Shown here one piece after another: positions 36,042 to 44,891 of a DNA stretch of 64,000 nt. A model generated the notes under the pieces. It saw only the letters and a list, made by a program, of their open reading frames with translations, made no database searches and was not told where the DNA came from. The position numbers were made by a program, and so were the translations under genes. Positions within the stretch are counted from its first letter, which is position 1. The number at the start of each line of letters is the position of its first letter. This DNA comes from Variovorax boronicumulans. GTDB taxonomy: Bacteria > Pseudomonadota > Gammaproteobacteria > Burkholderiales > Burkholderiaceae_C. The stretch spans positions 62,001-126,000 of the forward strand of contig NZ_JARXVG010000009.1 of assembly GCF_029892485.1 (NCBI RefSeq). The letters are read 5' to 3'.

Positions 36042-38126
36042 ATGACGACGCGCGACGAAGCGGCACGCGAAGCCGCCGCACTGAGCGAACAGCTCCACAA
36101 GCACGCCCACCTCTACTACGTGCTCGACGCGCCCGCGCTGCCCGACGCCGAGTACGACAAGCTGTTCCAGCGCCTGCAAGCGCTGGAGGCGGAGTTTCCC
36201 GAGCTGCGGACCCCCGATTCGCCGACGCAGCGCGTGGGCGGCAAGGTGCTCGACGGCTTCACCAAAGTACGCCACAAGGTGCCGATGCTGTCGATCCGCA
36301 CCGAGACCGACATCACGCCGGCCGGCGCGAGCGCCTTCGATGCGCGCGTGCGCAAGGAACTGGGCCTCGCCGAAGACGGGCCGCAGGTCTCGTATGTGTG
36401 CGAACTCAAGTTCGACGGTCTTGCCATGAACCTGCGCTACGAGAACGGCGTGCTGGTGCAGGCCGCAACGCGCGGCGACGGAGAAGTCGGCGAAGAGGTC
36501 ACGCAGAACATCCGCACGGTGCGCGAGATTCCGCTGCGCCTGGCCGGCAAGGCGCCGCCCGTGGTCGAGGTGCGTGGCGAGGTCTACATGAAGCGCGCCG
36601 ATTTCGATGCGCTCAACGAGCGTCAGCGCGAGAAGATCGCGGCCGGCCAGAAGAACGAGAAGGTGTTCGTCAACCCGCGCAATGCGGCGGCCGGCGCGGT
36701 GCGCCAGCTCGATCCGGCGATTGCCGCGGCGCGGCCGCTGAGCTTCTTTGCATACGGACTTGGCGAGGTCACGCCCGCCGCGGAGGGCGGGCCGGATTGC
36801 CCGACGCAGTTCGATTGGCTGCAGCAGTTCCATGCCTGGGGTTTTCCCGTGGCCACGCAGACCGCGCGGGCGACCGGTGCCATCGAGCTGATCGCGTTCC
36901 ACGAGAACATCGGCCGCCAGCGCGATGCCTTGCCCTATGACATCGACGGCGTGGTCTACAAAGTCGACAGCGTCGAGCTGCAGCGGCAGCTGGGTTTCGT
37001 CTCGCGCGAGCCGCGCTGGGCCGTGGCCCACAAGTACCCCGCGCAGGAGCAATTGACCGAGGTGCTGGGCATCGAGATCCAGGTCGGTCGCACGGGCAAG
37101 CTCACGCCGGTCGCCAAGCTGGCGCCCGTGTTCGTCGGCGGCGTGACGGTGACCAATGCCACGCTGCACAACGAGGACGAGGCGCGGCGCAAGGACGTTC
37201 GCGTGGGCGACACGGTCATCGTGCGGCGCGCGGGCGACGTGATTCCCGAAGTGGTCGGGGTGGTGCCCGAGAGCCTTGCGAAGCCGGAGGGCGAACGCGG
37301 CCCGGTGTTCACCATGCCGCACCAGTGTCCCGTGTGCGGCTCCGATGCCGTGCGCGAAGAGGAAGAGGTCGACTACCGCTGCACAGGCGGCCTGTTCTGC
37401 GCAGCGCAGCGCAAGGAAGCCATCCTGCACTTCGCGGCGCGGCGCGCGGTCGACGTCGATGGCCTGGGCGACAAGCTGGTCGAGCAGTTGGTGGATGCCA
37501 ACCTCATCCGCACCTTGCCCGATCTCTACAAGCTCGGATTCACCACGCTCGCGGGCCTGGACCGCATGGCGGAGAAGTCGGCCAAGAACCTCGTCGATGC
37601 GCTCGAGGCCTCCAAGAAAACCACGCTGCCGCGCTTTCTGTTCGGCCTGGGCATCCGGCACGTGGGCGAAAGCACGGCGAAGGACCTGGCCAAGCATTTC
37701 GGCAAGCTGGACGCCATCATGGACGCGACCGAAGAACAACTGCTCGAGGTCAACGACGTGGGCCCCGTGGTGGCGCAAAGCCTGCGCACCTTCTTCGACC
37801 AGCCGCACAACCGCGAGGTCGTCGAGCAGTTACGCGCCTGCGGGCTGAACTGGGAAGAGGGCGAGCCCGCAGCCCGCGCGCCCAAGCCTTTGGCGGGCCT
37901 GACCTTCGTGATCACCGGTACCCTTCCTACGCTGGGCCGCGACGAGGCGAAGGATAAATTGGAGGCAGCCGGTGCAAAGGTCGCCGGCTCCGTCAGCAAG
38001 AAGACCCATTACCTCGTGGCCGGCGAAGACGCCGGCAGCAAGCTCGACAAGGCCCGGGAAATCGGAGTGGCCGTGATCGACGAGGCGCGCATGCTGGAGA
38101 TTCTCGAGAACGGCGTCAAGGAGTGA
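36042..38126 (+). CDS. ligA: NAD-dependent DNA ligase
   Basis: A 694-residue ligase of normal length. Order: Ia domain with YYVLDAPALPDAEYD; adenylation domain with the nucleophile Lys123 in CELKFDGLAM; OB fold; Cys4 zinc finger (CPVCG to C-X5-C around 426-432); helix-hairpin-helix repeats (ARRAVDVDGLGDKLVEQL, VNDVGPVVAQS); and C-terminal BRCT domain (LAGLTFVITGTLPTLGRDEA). All catalytic parts are present. It seals nicks in replication and repair and is the third gene of the smc-zipA-ligA set. Confidence 0.97.
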   Translation: MTTRDEAAREAAALSEQLHKHAHLYYVLDAPALPDAEYDKLFQRLQALEAEFPELRTPDSPTQRVGGKVLDGFTKVRHKVPMLSIRTETDITPAGASAFDARVRKELGLAEDGPQVSYVCELKFDGLAMNLRYENGVLVQAATRGDGEVGEEVTQNIRTVREIPLRLAGKAPPVVEVRGEVYMKRADFDALNERQREKIAAGQKNEKVFVNPRNAAAGAVRQLDPAIAAARPLSFFAYGLGEVTPAAEGGPDCPTQFDWLQQFHAWGFPVATQTARATGAIELIAFHENIGRQRDALPYDIDGVVYKVDSVELQRQLGFVSREPRWAVAHKYPAQEQLTEVLGIEIQVGRTGKLTPVAKLAPVFVGGVTVTNATLHNEDEARRKDVRVGDTVIVRRAGDVIPEVVGVVPESLAKPEGERGPVFTMPHQCPVCGSDAVREEEEVDYRCTGGLFCAAQRKEAILHFAARRAVDVDGLGDKLVEQLVDANLIRTLPDLYKLGFTTLAGLDRMAEKSAKNLVDALEASKKTTLPRFLFGLGIRHVGESTAKDLAKHFGKLDAIMDATEEQLLEVNDVGPVVAQSLRTFFDQPHNREVVEQLRACGLNWEEGEPAARAPKPLAGLTFVITGTLPTLGRDEAKDKLEAAGAKVAGSVSKKTHYLVAGEDAGSKLDKAREIGVAVIDEARMLEILENGVKE

Positions 38127-38238
38127 GGTTCGGCGGGGCCGCCTCTTTACCGGCCGTTACGTGACTTCATCGCAGCGCAGTCAACAGGGTCTACAACCTG
38201 ACGTTGAAAGAAGACTGAAGGCCAACAAGGAGCCCCTC

Positions 38239-38697
38239 ATGCAGAAAATTCGCGTTCTTGGTGCCAGCATTGCCCTCGGTGGCGTTGCGCTGCTGACAGG
38301 CTGCGTGGCAGTCCCGGGCGATCCGTATTACTCGGGGGGCTACTCCGGTGGTTACTCGGAGCCGTACTACTCCGAGCCGTCGCCTGTGGTCGTCGCGCCA
38401 GCGCCGGTCTACATCCAGGGCGGGGGCTATTACGAGCGTGGCCGCTATTACGACCGTCGCCCGTATTACGGCCGTCCTGGCTATCCGGCCGTGCGTCCAG
38501 GCTACCCCGCGGTGCGGCCGGGCTATCCCGCTGCACGCCCGCCGGGCGCTGGCTGGGGCGGTGGTGGTGCACGCCCGCCTTCCGCCGGTGGCGGCGTTCC
38601 TGGCATCACGCCTTCGCAGCCGCAGCAGATGCCTCAAGGCCGGGCGCGGCTGTGGACCTCGCCAGACTCGAAGAACTCGAACCAGGCCCCTCCGTGA
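38239..38697 (+). CDS. Small Tyr/Gly/Pro-rich lipoprotein
   Basis: A 152-residue lipoprotein (lipobox LLTGC, Cys about residue 22). The mature part is low complexity: SGGYSGGYSEPYYSEP, a YYERGRYYDRRPYYGR tract and three tandem copies of a GYPAVRP-like heptamer. ATG 38239 follows AAGGAG at good distance and gives a proper signal peptide; the open frame back to 38161 is rejected. Such proteins are probably envelope structural or adhesive components; no specific function can be assigned. Confidence 0.8.
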   Translation: MQKIRVLGASIALGGVALLTGCVAVPGDPYYSGGYSGGYSEPYYSEPSPVVVAPAPVYIQGGGYYERGRYYDRRPYYGRPGYPAVRPGYPAVRPGYPAARPPGAGWGGGGARPPSAGGGVPGITPSQPQQMPQGRARLWTSPDSKNSNQAPP

Positions 38698-38729
38698 TCC
38701 CGGCGTGAGGCTGTCGCGATAATCGCGCG

Positions 38730-39269
38730 ATGGCCATTCGCGAAATACTCAAGATGGGCGACCCCCGGCTGCTGCGCATCGCGCAGCCGGTCGCCGCTTT
38801 CGACACCGACGAGCTGCACCTCCTGGTGCGCGACATGTTCGAGACCATGCATGCGGTCAACGGCGCCGGCCTCGCGGCACCGCAGATCGGCGTGGACCAG
38901 CAACTCGTGATCTTCGGCACCGACATCGTCAACCCCCGCTACCCCGACGCGCCGCCGGTGCCCCGCACCGTGCTGCTGAACCCCGTCATCACGCCCATCG
39001 GCGAGGACGAGGAAGAGGGCTGGGAAGGGTGTCTTTCGGTGCCGGGCCTGCGCGGCGTGGTGCCGCGCTTCGCCAACATCCGCTATACCGGCTTCGATCC
39101 GTACGGCGATCCGATCGATCGGGTGGCCAGCGGGTTTCATGCGCGTGTGGTGCAGCATGAAGTCGATCATCTGCTGGGCAAGCTGTACCCGATGCGGGTG
39201 CGCGATTTCTCGCGCTTCGGCTACACCGAGGTCTTGTTTCCGGGCCTCGATGCGGCCGACGACGACTGA
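38730..39269 (+). CDS. def: Peptide deformylase
   Basis: Removes the N-formyl group from new proteins. The 179-residue enzyme has the three family motifs: GAGLAAPQIG, EGCLSVPG (metal Cys) and QHEVDHLLG (HExxH metal site with catalytic Glu). It is convergent with the DoxX gene, with 14 bases between stops. No methionyl-tRNA formyltransferase gene is adjacent, so this may be a second, stand-alone deformylase copy. Confidence 0.96.
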   Translation: MAIREILKMGDPRLLRIAQPVAAFDTDELHLLVRDMFETMHAVNGAGLAAPQIGVDQQLVIFGTDIVNPRYPDAPPVPRTVLLNPVITPIGEDEEEGWEGCLSVPGLRGVVPRFANIRYTGFDPYGDPIDRVASGFHARVVQHEVDHLLGKLYPMRVRDFSRFGYTEVLFPGLDAADDD

Positions 39270-39283
39270 TCCGAACCCGGCCG

Positions 39284-39673
39284 TTACTTGTTGCTCAGGC
39301 CGAAGCGGCCGCCGCCCGTGAAAGCCAGAGAGATCGCCGCGAACAGGAACATGCCCTGCAGTTCCAGCGCCCAGCCGCCCTGGCCGTTCAATGCGCCGAG
39401 GTCCTTGCGGTGCACCAGCCAGATCGCCACCAGCATGTTGATCGCCACGACCACCGCCGCCGGCCGCGTGAACAGGCCGACGATGAGCAGCACCGGCGCC
39501 AGGATTTCACCGACATAGACCGCATAGGCCAGGAAGGCCGGCAGGCCGTGCGAGGCGAGCATGCCGCCGATGCCATCGACACCCTTGGTGACCTTGGCCA
39601 CGCCGTGCAGCAGGATGAGGATGCCCAGCGCGAGGCGCAGAACGAGCTTGCCGGTGTCGTCGGACTTGAACAT
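39284..39673 (-). CDS. DoxX family membrane protein
   Basis: A 129-residue protein with four membrane segments. GKLVLRLALGILILLHGVAKV and the YVGEILAPVLLIVGLFTRPAAV stretch are typical DoxX/DUF2309-like features. The longer open frame upstream contains no better start; ATG 39673 gives the standard N-terminus. It is divergent from the amino acid transporter, with 154 bases between. DoxX proteins have been tied to thiosulfate or redox metabolism in some bacteria, but no substrate can be deduced here. Confidence 0.85.
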   Translation of the reverse strand: MFKSDDTGKLVLRLALGILILLHGVAKVTKGVDGIGGMLASHGLPAFLAYAVYVGEILAPVLLIVGLFTRPAAVVVAINMLVAIWLVHRKDLGALNGQGGWALELQGMFLFAAISLAFTGGGRFGLSNK

Positions 39674-39827
39674 TGTGTGGTTCCTGTTCGGGAGAGTTGA
39701 TAAAGGGCCGTATGGTATTGCGGTATCGCAGCGCGACCGGGCATATGCATCCAACAGACTGTTCTTTGGCGTCCCGCGGCGGCGGCCCGTACACTGGCTT
39801 TTGTTGAATGTTGAGGAGAACACACCC

Positions 39828-40862
39828 ATGAAGAACCGATTTCGCCCGGCGCTGATCGCCGCCGCATCCCTGGTCGCTCTCGCCACCGCCGCGCCAGCCT
39901 TCGCAGGCAAGACGCTCGACGCGGTCAAGCAGCGCGGCACCGTCAAGTGCGGCGTGACCAACGGGGTCGCGGGCTTCTCCGCACCGGACACCCAGGGCAA
40001 CTGGTCGGGCCTGGATGTAGACACCTGCCGCGCCATTGCCGCGGCCGTGCTCGGCGATGCGAAGAAGGTCGATTTCGTGCCCCTCAATTCGCAGCAGCGC
40101 TTCTCGGCCCTGCAGGCCGGCGAAATCGACATCCTCGCGCGCAACACCACCTGGACGCTTACCCGCGACGCCTCGCTCGGCTTCAACTTCACCACCATCA
40201 CCTACTACGACGGCCAGGGCTTCCTGGTCCCCAAGAAGCTCAAGGTGACCAGCGCCAAGCAGCTCAAGAACGCCACCATCTGCACGCAGTCGGGCACCAC
40301 CAACGAGAAGAACGTCTCCGACTACTTCCGTGCGCAGAACATCCCCGTGAAGACCGTCGTCTTCGAGAGCTTCGAGGCCTCGTTCAAGGCCTTCTTCTCG
40401 GGCCGCTGCCAGGCCTTCACCACCGACGCATCGGCGCTGGCGGGCCTGCGCAACAAGGAAGCGCCGAACCCCGACGACTACGTCATCCTGCCCGAGCTGA
40501 TCTCCAAGGAGCCGCTCGCGCCGCTGGTGCGCCGCGGCGACGACGAATGGTTCGCCATTGCCAAGTGGGTGCCCAACGCGCTCATCGAAGCCGAGGAAGC
40601 CGGCGTCACGCAGGCCAACGCCGACGAGCTCAAGGCCAACAGCAAGGACCCTGCGCAGCAGCGCCTGGTCGGCACGGGTGAAGACCTCGGCAAGCTGCTG
40701 GGCCTCGACAAGGACTGGTCGTTCCGCGCCATCAAGGCTGTAGGCAACTACGGCGAGGTGTTCGAGCGCAACGTCGGGCCGAAGTCGGTGCTCAAGCTGC
40801 CGCGCGGTTCGAACAACCTCTGGAACAAGGGCGGCCTGATCTACGCACCACCGGTTCGATGA
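39828..40862 (+). CDS. aapJ: General amino acid ABC transporter substrate-binding protein (AapJ type)
   Basis: A 344-residue periplasmic binding protein with a Sec signal (LVALATAAPAFA). The mature start LDAVKQRGTVKCGVTNGVAGFS and the segments LDVDTCRAIAAAVLGD, LNSQQRFSALQAGEIDILARNTTWTLTRD and the C-terminal GSNNLWNKGGLIYAPPVR are characteristic of the AapJ/YhdW family of L-amino acid receptors. ATG 39828 follows GAGGAGA. The stop overlaps the first permease start. It is the first gene of a three-gene transporter operon. Confidence 0.92.
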   Translation: MKNRFRPALIAAASLVALATAAPAFAGKTLDAVKQRGTVKCGVTNGVAGFSAPDTQGNWSGLDVDTCRAIAAAVLGDAKKVDFVPLNSQQRFSALQAGEIDILARNTTWTLTRDASLGFNFTTITYYDGQGFLVPKKLKVTSAKQLKNATICTQSGTTNEKNVSDYFRAQNIPVKTVVFESFEASFKAFFSGRCQAFTTDASALAGLRNKEAPNPDDYVILPELISKEPLAPLVRRGDDEWFAIAKWVPNALIEAEEAGVTQANADELKANSKDPAQQRLVGTGEDLGKLLGLDKDWSFRAIKAVGNYGEVFERNVGPKSVLKLPRGSNNLWNKGGLIYAPPVR

Positions 40863-41857
40863 GCCGGGGGGCCTCGCGCCGCGGCGCCTGGCTGGCCTGG
40901 GTCGTCCAGGCGCTGCTGGTGCTGGCCGTCGTGGCCGGCGCCGTCTGGGTGGTGCTCCACGCGCTCGACGTGCTGCGCGCGCGCGGCGTGCGCTCCGGCT
41001 TCGACTTTCTCACCGAGCCCGCGGGCTTCTCGATCAGCGAGGGCTGGCTCGATTTCGACGCCAGCCAGCCGTTCTGGCGCGCCTTCCTCGCGGGGCTGAT
41101 CAACACGGTGCGGGCGGCGGTGCCCGCGGCGATTTTCTCGGTCGTGCTCGGCACCCTGATCGGCATCGGCCGGCTTGCGCCCCATGTGCTTTTGCGCGGC
41201 ATCTGCACCGCATATGTCGAACTGCTGCGCAACGTGCCGCTGCTCGTGCAACTGCTGATGCTGGCCTTCGCGATGGCCAATCTGCTGCCCGACCCGACCG
41301 AGCCCGTGCGGCTGCTGCCGGGCGTGTGGCTCAGCAAGGGCGGGCTCAGCGTGCCGTGGCCCGTGGCGGGCGAGGGCGGTTGGTGGCCTACGCATTTCGA
41401 ATGGCCCGAGCGCGGGGATTTCAGTGTGAGTGGCGGCGCGGCGCTGAGTCCCGAGTACGTGACCATCGTCGCGGGCCTGACCTTCTATTCCGCCTCGTTC
41501 GTCGCGGAGATCGTGCGCGCTGGCATTCTCTCGGTCTCGCAGGGGCAGGTGCTGGCGGGGCAGGCGCTGGGGCTGTCGTCGGTGCAGCAGCTGCGCATCG
41601 TGATCCTGCCGCAGGCGCTGCGGGTGATCGTGCCTTCGCTCACCAACCAGATGCTGAGCCTCGTCAAGAATTCGTCCCTGGCCGTGGCCGTCGGTTATCC
41701 GGAACTGGTGTCGGTCGCCAACACCACCATCGGCTCGAACGGCCGGGCCTTCGAGTGCATCGCGATCATCATGGCGGTGTACCTGCTGATGTCGCTCGTG
41801 ATCTCCTTCGGCATGAACCGCTACAACGCGCGCGTGGCTTTGCGGGGCTGGCGATGA
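40859..41857 (+). CDS. aapQ: Amino acid ABC transporter permease (AapQ type)
   Basis: A 332-residue permease with an N-terminal hydrophobic segment and a long insert (about 40-75) before the conserved core, as in AapQ/YhdX. The core includes YVELLRNVPLLVQLL and the EAA loop SVSQGQVLAGQALGLSSVQQ followed by IVILPQALRVIVPSLTNQ. It overlaps aapJ and aapM by four bases each. It would form half of the channel for L-amino acids. Confidence 0.9.
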   Translation: MSRGASRRGAWLAWVVQALLVLAVVAGAVWVVLHALDVLRARGVRSGFDFLTEPAGFSISEGWLDFDASQPFWRAFLAGLINTVRAAVPAAIFSVVLGTLIGIGRLAPHVLLRGICTAYVELLRNVPLLVQLLMLAFAMANLLPDPTEPVRLLPGVWLSKGGLSVPWPVAGEGGWWPTHFEWPERGDFSVSGGAALSPEYVTIVAGLTFYSASFVAEIVRAGILSVSQGQVLAGQALGLSSVQQLRIVILPQALRVIVPSLTNQMLSLVKNSSLAVAVGYPELVSVANTTIGSNGRAFECIAIIMAVYLLMSLVISFGMNRYNARVALRGWR

Positions 41858-42912
41858 GAAACGTCGCGCAAGGCCCGATTGCATGGCGCAGCGAACTCTG
41901 GGGTTCGCCCTGGCGTGCGCTCGCGACGGTGGCGCTGATCGCGCTTCTCGCCTGGGTCGGCTATCACATCGTCGACTGGGCCGTGGTGCACGCGGTGTTC
42001 CGCCCCGATGCAGAAGCCTGCCGCACGGTGCAGCACGGCGCCTGCTGGGGCGTGGTGGCCGAGAAGTGGCGGCCGATGCTGTTCGGCCGCTTTCCGTATG
42101 AAGAGCAATGGCGCCCGGCCATCGCGGTGGTCGTGCTGTCTGCCGTCACCATGCTGAGCGCCTGGCCGCGCAGCTGGCGCTGGTGGCTGGTGCCGCTGTG
42201 GCTCGTTGCACTGCTGCTGTTCGTGCTGCTGATGCGCGGCGGCGTCATGGGCTTGAGTCATGTGCCGACGAGCCGCTGGGGTGGCCTGCCGCTGACCATC
42301 GGGCTCGCGGTCGTGGGACTGGCGCTGGCCTTTCCGCTCGCGCTGCTGCTCGCGCTGGGCCGTCGCTCGGGCTGGCCGGTGGTGCGCACGCTGAGTGCGA
42401 GCTACATCGAGCTGGTGCGCGGCGTGCCGCTGATCTCGGTGCTGTTCATGGCGTCGTTCCTGCTGCCACTGTTGTGGCCGGCGGGCTGGCAGCCGGACGT
42501 GCTGGTGCGGGTGCTTGCGGGCCTCACGTTGTTCGTCGCGGCCTATCTTGCCGAGATCATCCGCGGCGGCCTGCAGGCCGTGCCGCGCGGGCAGACCGAG
42601 GTGGCGATGGCACTGGGCTTCGGGCGCTGGCCGGTGCAGCGCGACATCGTGCTGCCGCAGGCCCTGCGCCTCGTCGTGCCCGCGCTGACCAACAGCGTGG
42701 TCGGCACGCTGAAGGACACCTCGCTGGTCACCGTCGTGGGCCTTTTCGAGCTGACCGGTGCGCTGGGCCTCGCGCTCGGCGGCGACCCGGTCTGGCGGCC
42801 GTTCTACCTCGAGGGGTATCTCTTCATCGCCGCCGTGTACTGGGTGCTGTGCTTCGGGCTCTCGCGCTACAGCGTGTGGCTGGAGCGCAGGCTGGCGAGT
42901 GCGCCGACCTGA
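41854..42912 (+). CDS. aapM: Amino acid ABC transporter permease (AapM type)
   Basis: A 352-residue permease, the partner of the upstream one. Its core has YIELVRGVPLISVLFMAS, the EAA loop AVPRGQTEVAMALGFGRW and IVLPQALRLVVPALTNSVVG. A periplasmic segment with two Cys (EACRTVQHGACWGV) lies after the first helix. The 3' end runs 46 bases into the convergent symporter gene. The ATPase (aapP) that normally completes the operon is missing. Confidence 0.9.
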   Translation: MRNVAQGPIAWRSELWGSPWRALATVALIALLAWVGYHIVDWAVVHAVFRPDAEACRTVQHGACWGVVAEKWRPMLFGRFPYEEQWRPAIAVVVLSAVTMLSAWPRSWRWWLVPLWLVALLLFVLLMRGGVMGLSHVPTSRWGGLPLTIGLAVVGLALAFPLALLLALGRRSGWPVVRTLSASYIELVRGVPLISVLFMASFLLPLLWPAGWQPDVLVRVLAGLTLFVAAYLAEIIRGGLQAVPRGQTEVAMALGFGRWPVQRDIVLPQALRLVVPALTNSVVGTLKDTSLVTVVGLFELTGALGLALGGDPVWRPFYLEGYLFIAAVYWVLCFGLSRYSVWLERRLASAPT

Positions 42913-44393
42913 GCCGCATCAGGCGGACTGTCGTCCTGCAGTCCGAGCGCGACCGCCTTGGGCTGCGGCGCCTTCGTCACGAGGCTCACGGCAACGACGA
43001 CCGCGGCATTGATGGCCATCGCGATCAAGCCGGCCTCCCACTGCGGCACCGTCGCGGCCCAGAACTTCGCCGCGAAAGGCGCCAGCAGCGCGACGAAGCC
43101 GGCCACGAGCCCGGCCAGCACGCCGATGGCGCTAGTACGCCGCCACAGGAAGCCCAGGAACACGCCGGGCGCGAGCATGCCGATGGCCGAATATGCATCG
43201 AGCAGGATCTTCACCAGCGAGCCTTTCTGGCTCACCGACAGCCACACGGCGATCGCTGCAAAAACCACCAGCGAGCCGCGCGACAGTGCCAGTGAAGCGT
43301 GCTCGCTCAGGCCGCTCCTGAATGGCCGCACCACGTTGCGCGTGAAGATCGACCCGGCCGTCAGCAGCAGCAGCGACCCGGGCGCCAGCGCCAGCAGAAA
43401 GCCAGTGCCCGCCAGCAGCCCGACCGTCCACGCCGGATAGCGGTCGGACACGAACTGCAGCAGCGCCGCGTTCAGATTGCCGCCCGGCGGCTGCGTCTGC
43501 GCCAGCAACGCCGCAAAGCCCAGCAGGATGATGAAGAAATAAGCCAGCGAATACAGCGGCTGCCAGATCGCGTTGCGCCGGATCGCCGTCGCGCTGTGCG
43601 CCGTGTACGACATCTGGAACAGGTGCGGGAACACCCAGTTCCCCAGCGCGATGTTGATGGCCGAGGTCATGAGCCAGATCGCGGTGGTCGGCGAGGTGGC
43701 GTCCAGCCCCGGGAACTTGCCGATGCCCGGGTGCTTCGCCTCCGCCATCGAGAACAGGTCGAGCAGCGAGGCCGCGCCCACCTTGCTCGCCACGGTGACG
43801 CTCAGCAGCACCACCACGACCACCATCAGCACGTCCTTCACGCCCGCGGCGAAGGCGGCGGAACGCACGCCCGCGACGAAGACGAACGCGATCATCAGAA
43901 CCCCTGCGCCGATGGTCGCGGCTTCGCTCGTGATGCTGTTGCCCAGCGTGAGCTGCACGATCAACCCGAGGCTCACAAGCTGGATCTGCACGTAGACAAC
44001 GAGCGATGCGATACCGACCACGCCGGTCAGCACGCCCAGCCAGGGCGCCTCGTAGCGCGCGGCGAAGAAGTCGGATTGCGTGAGCAGCTTGCCGATGCGC
44101 CCCGCGCGCCAGATCCGCGGCATCAGCCAATAGCCGACCGCGTAGCTCATCGAGACCGAGCAGAACGCGAGATACGCCGGCGCGCCCAGGGCCCAGGCGT
44201 AGCCCGAGATGCCGAGCACCGCGAAGGTCGTGTAGACCTCGCCCGCGTTCATGAACCAGAAGATCAGCGTGCCGAGGCTGCGCCCGCCGACGGCCCAGTC
44301 GCCGAAGTTGTTGGCGCGGCGTGTGCGGCGGCCGTAGGCGATGGCGCCCGCCACGGTCGCGAGCAGGATGGCCAGGACGATGGCGAGCTTCAT
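42867..44393 (-). CDS. Sodium:solute symporter family transporter
   Basis: A 508-residue inner-membrane transporter of the SSS (SLC5) family with about 13 helices. FGDWAVGGRSLGTLIFWFMNAGEVYT, PRIWRAGRIGKLLTQSDFFAARY and the helix-9 region LALAPGSLLLLTAGSIFTRN are typical of members that work with a DUF3311 partner. Substrates in this subgroup are mostly organic or amino acids; none is shown here. Its start overlaps the DUF3311 stop (ATGA). Confidence 0.88.
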   Translation of the reverse strand: MKLAIVLAILLATVAGAIAYGRRTRRANNFGDWAVGGRSLGTLIFWFMNAGEVYTTFAVLGISGYAWALGAPAYLAFCSVSMSYAVGYWLMPRIWRAGRIGKLLTQSDFFAARYEAPWLGVLTGVVGIASLVVYVQIQLVSLGLIVQLTLGNSITSEAATIGAGVLMIAFVFVAGVRSAAFAAGVKDVLMVVVVVLLSVTVASKVGAASLLDLFSMAEAKHPGIGKFPGLDATSPTTAIWLMTSAINIALGNWVFPHLFQMSYTAHSATAIRRNAIWQPLYSLAYFFIILLGFAALLAQTQPPGGNLNAALLQFVSDRYPAWTVGLLAGTGFLLALAPGSLLLLTAGSIFTRNVVRPFRSGLSEHASLALSRGSLVVFAAIAVWLSVSQKGSLVKILLDAYSAIGMLAPGVFLGFLWRRTSAIGVLAGLVAGFVALLAPFAAKFWAATVPQWEAGLIAMAINAAVVVAVSLVTKAPQPKAVALGLQDDSPPDAAQVGALASLRSSHTL

Positions 44394-44677
44394 GGTGCGC
44401 CGTCCTCGTGGGTCTTCAGGCTGTGGGCGAGGAAGGCAGCTTCCTCTGCTTCCACTCCGGCTTTGGCATCGAGGCGGAACACGATCGCGATGACGACGCT
44501 GGTCAGCACGATGCCCGCCATCTGCCAGAACATGGGGAAGGGCAGTCCGAATGGGGTGAGCGCGACGTCGTTCACGGCGGGCGCGAGGCAGGCCTGCCAG
44601 ATGAACGGAAAGACCAGCAGCCAGCGGTGTCCGAGGCGTCGCCGGGTGGGAGGTGTGGGGGGATGCGGGTCGGCCAT
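44390..44677 (-). CDS. DUF3311 family small membrane protein
   Basis: A 95-residue protein with two hydrophobic segments (WLLVFPFIWQACLAPAVN, and MFWQMAGIVLTSVVIAIVF) ending in an acidic cytoplasmic tail. These small proteins sit directly upstream of SSS symporters and are thought to be an accessory subunit. ATG 44677 has AGGAG nine bases upstream. The stop overlaps the symporter start. Confidence 0.82.
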   Translation of the reverse strand: MADPHPPTPPTRRRLGHRWLLVFPFIWQACLAPAVNDVALTPFGLPFPMFWQMAGIVLTSVVIAIVFRLDAKAGVEAEEAAFLAHSLKTHEDGAP

Positions 44678-44721
44678 CTCGATGCTCCTATAAAGTATTA
44701 CTGCACGATCTGGCCGCGGAG

Positions 44722-44740
44722 TGTGCAGAGAAAATGCACA
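44722..44740. promoter_or_regulatory. Inverted repeat TGTGCA-N7-TGCACA, copy 1
   Basis: Perfect 6-base arms at 44722-44727 and 44735-44740 in the divergent region between the symporter operon and the XRE-cupin regulator. A related repeat lies at 44845-44865. These are candidate sites for the adjacent regulator. Confidence 0.45.
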
Positions 44741-44844
44741 AAGCACAAGTAGGTTCGGCGGCAATATTCGCTTGAAATGCTGGAGGAATTGCAGAGAACT
44801 CTAGCGCTTGACGTGCACCAGAACCGTACATACCATCCCGGTCG

Positions 44845-44865
44845 TTGTGCTGTGTGAATGCACAA
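44845..44865. promoter_or_regulatory. Inverted repeat TTGTGC-N9-GCACAA, copy 2
   Basis: Arms at 44845-44850 and 44860-44865 share the TGTGC/GCACA core with copy 1. It lies 27 bases before the regulator's start codon, a position suited to autorepression. Confidence 0.45.
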
Positions 44866-44891
44866 ACAAGAAGCAAAGGAAGACCCAGCCC

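Noticed and set aside
38130..38147. Possible terminator after ligA
   Set aside because: GGCGG/CCGCC would have only a two-base loop and the following T run is short; not convincing.
38460..38545. GYPAVRP repeats as a CRISPR-like or non-coding repeat
   Set aside because: The repeats are short, in frame and part of a lipoprotein coding region; no spacers or cas genes are present.
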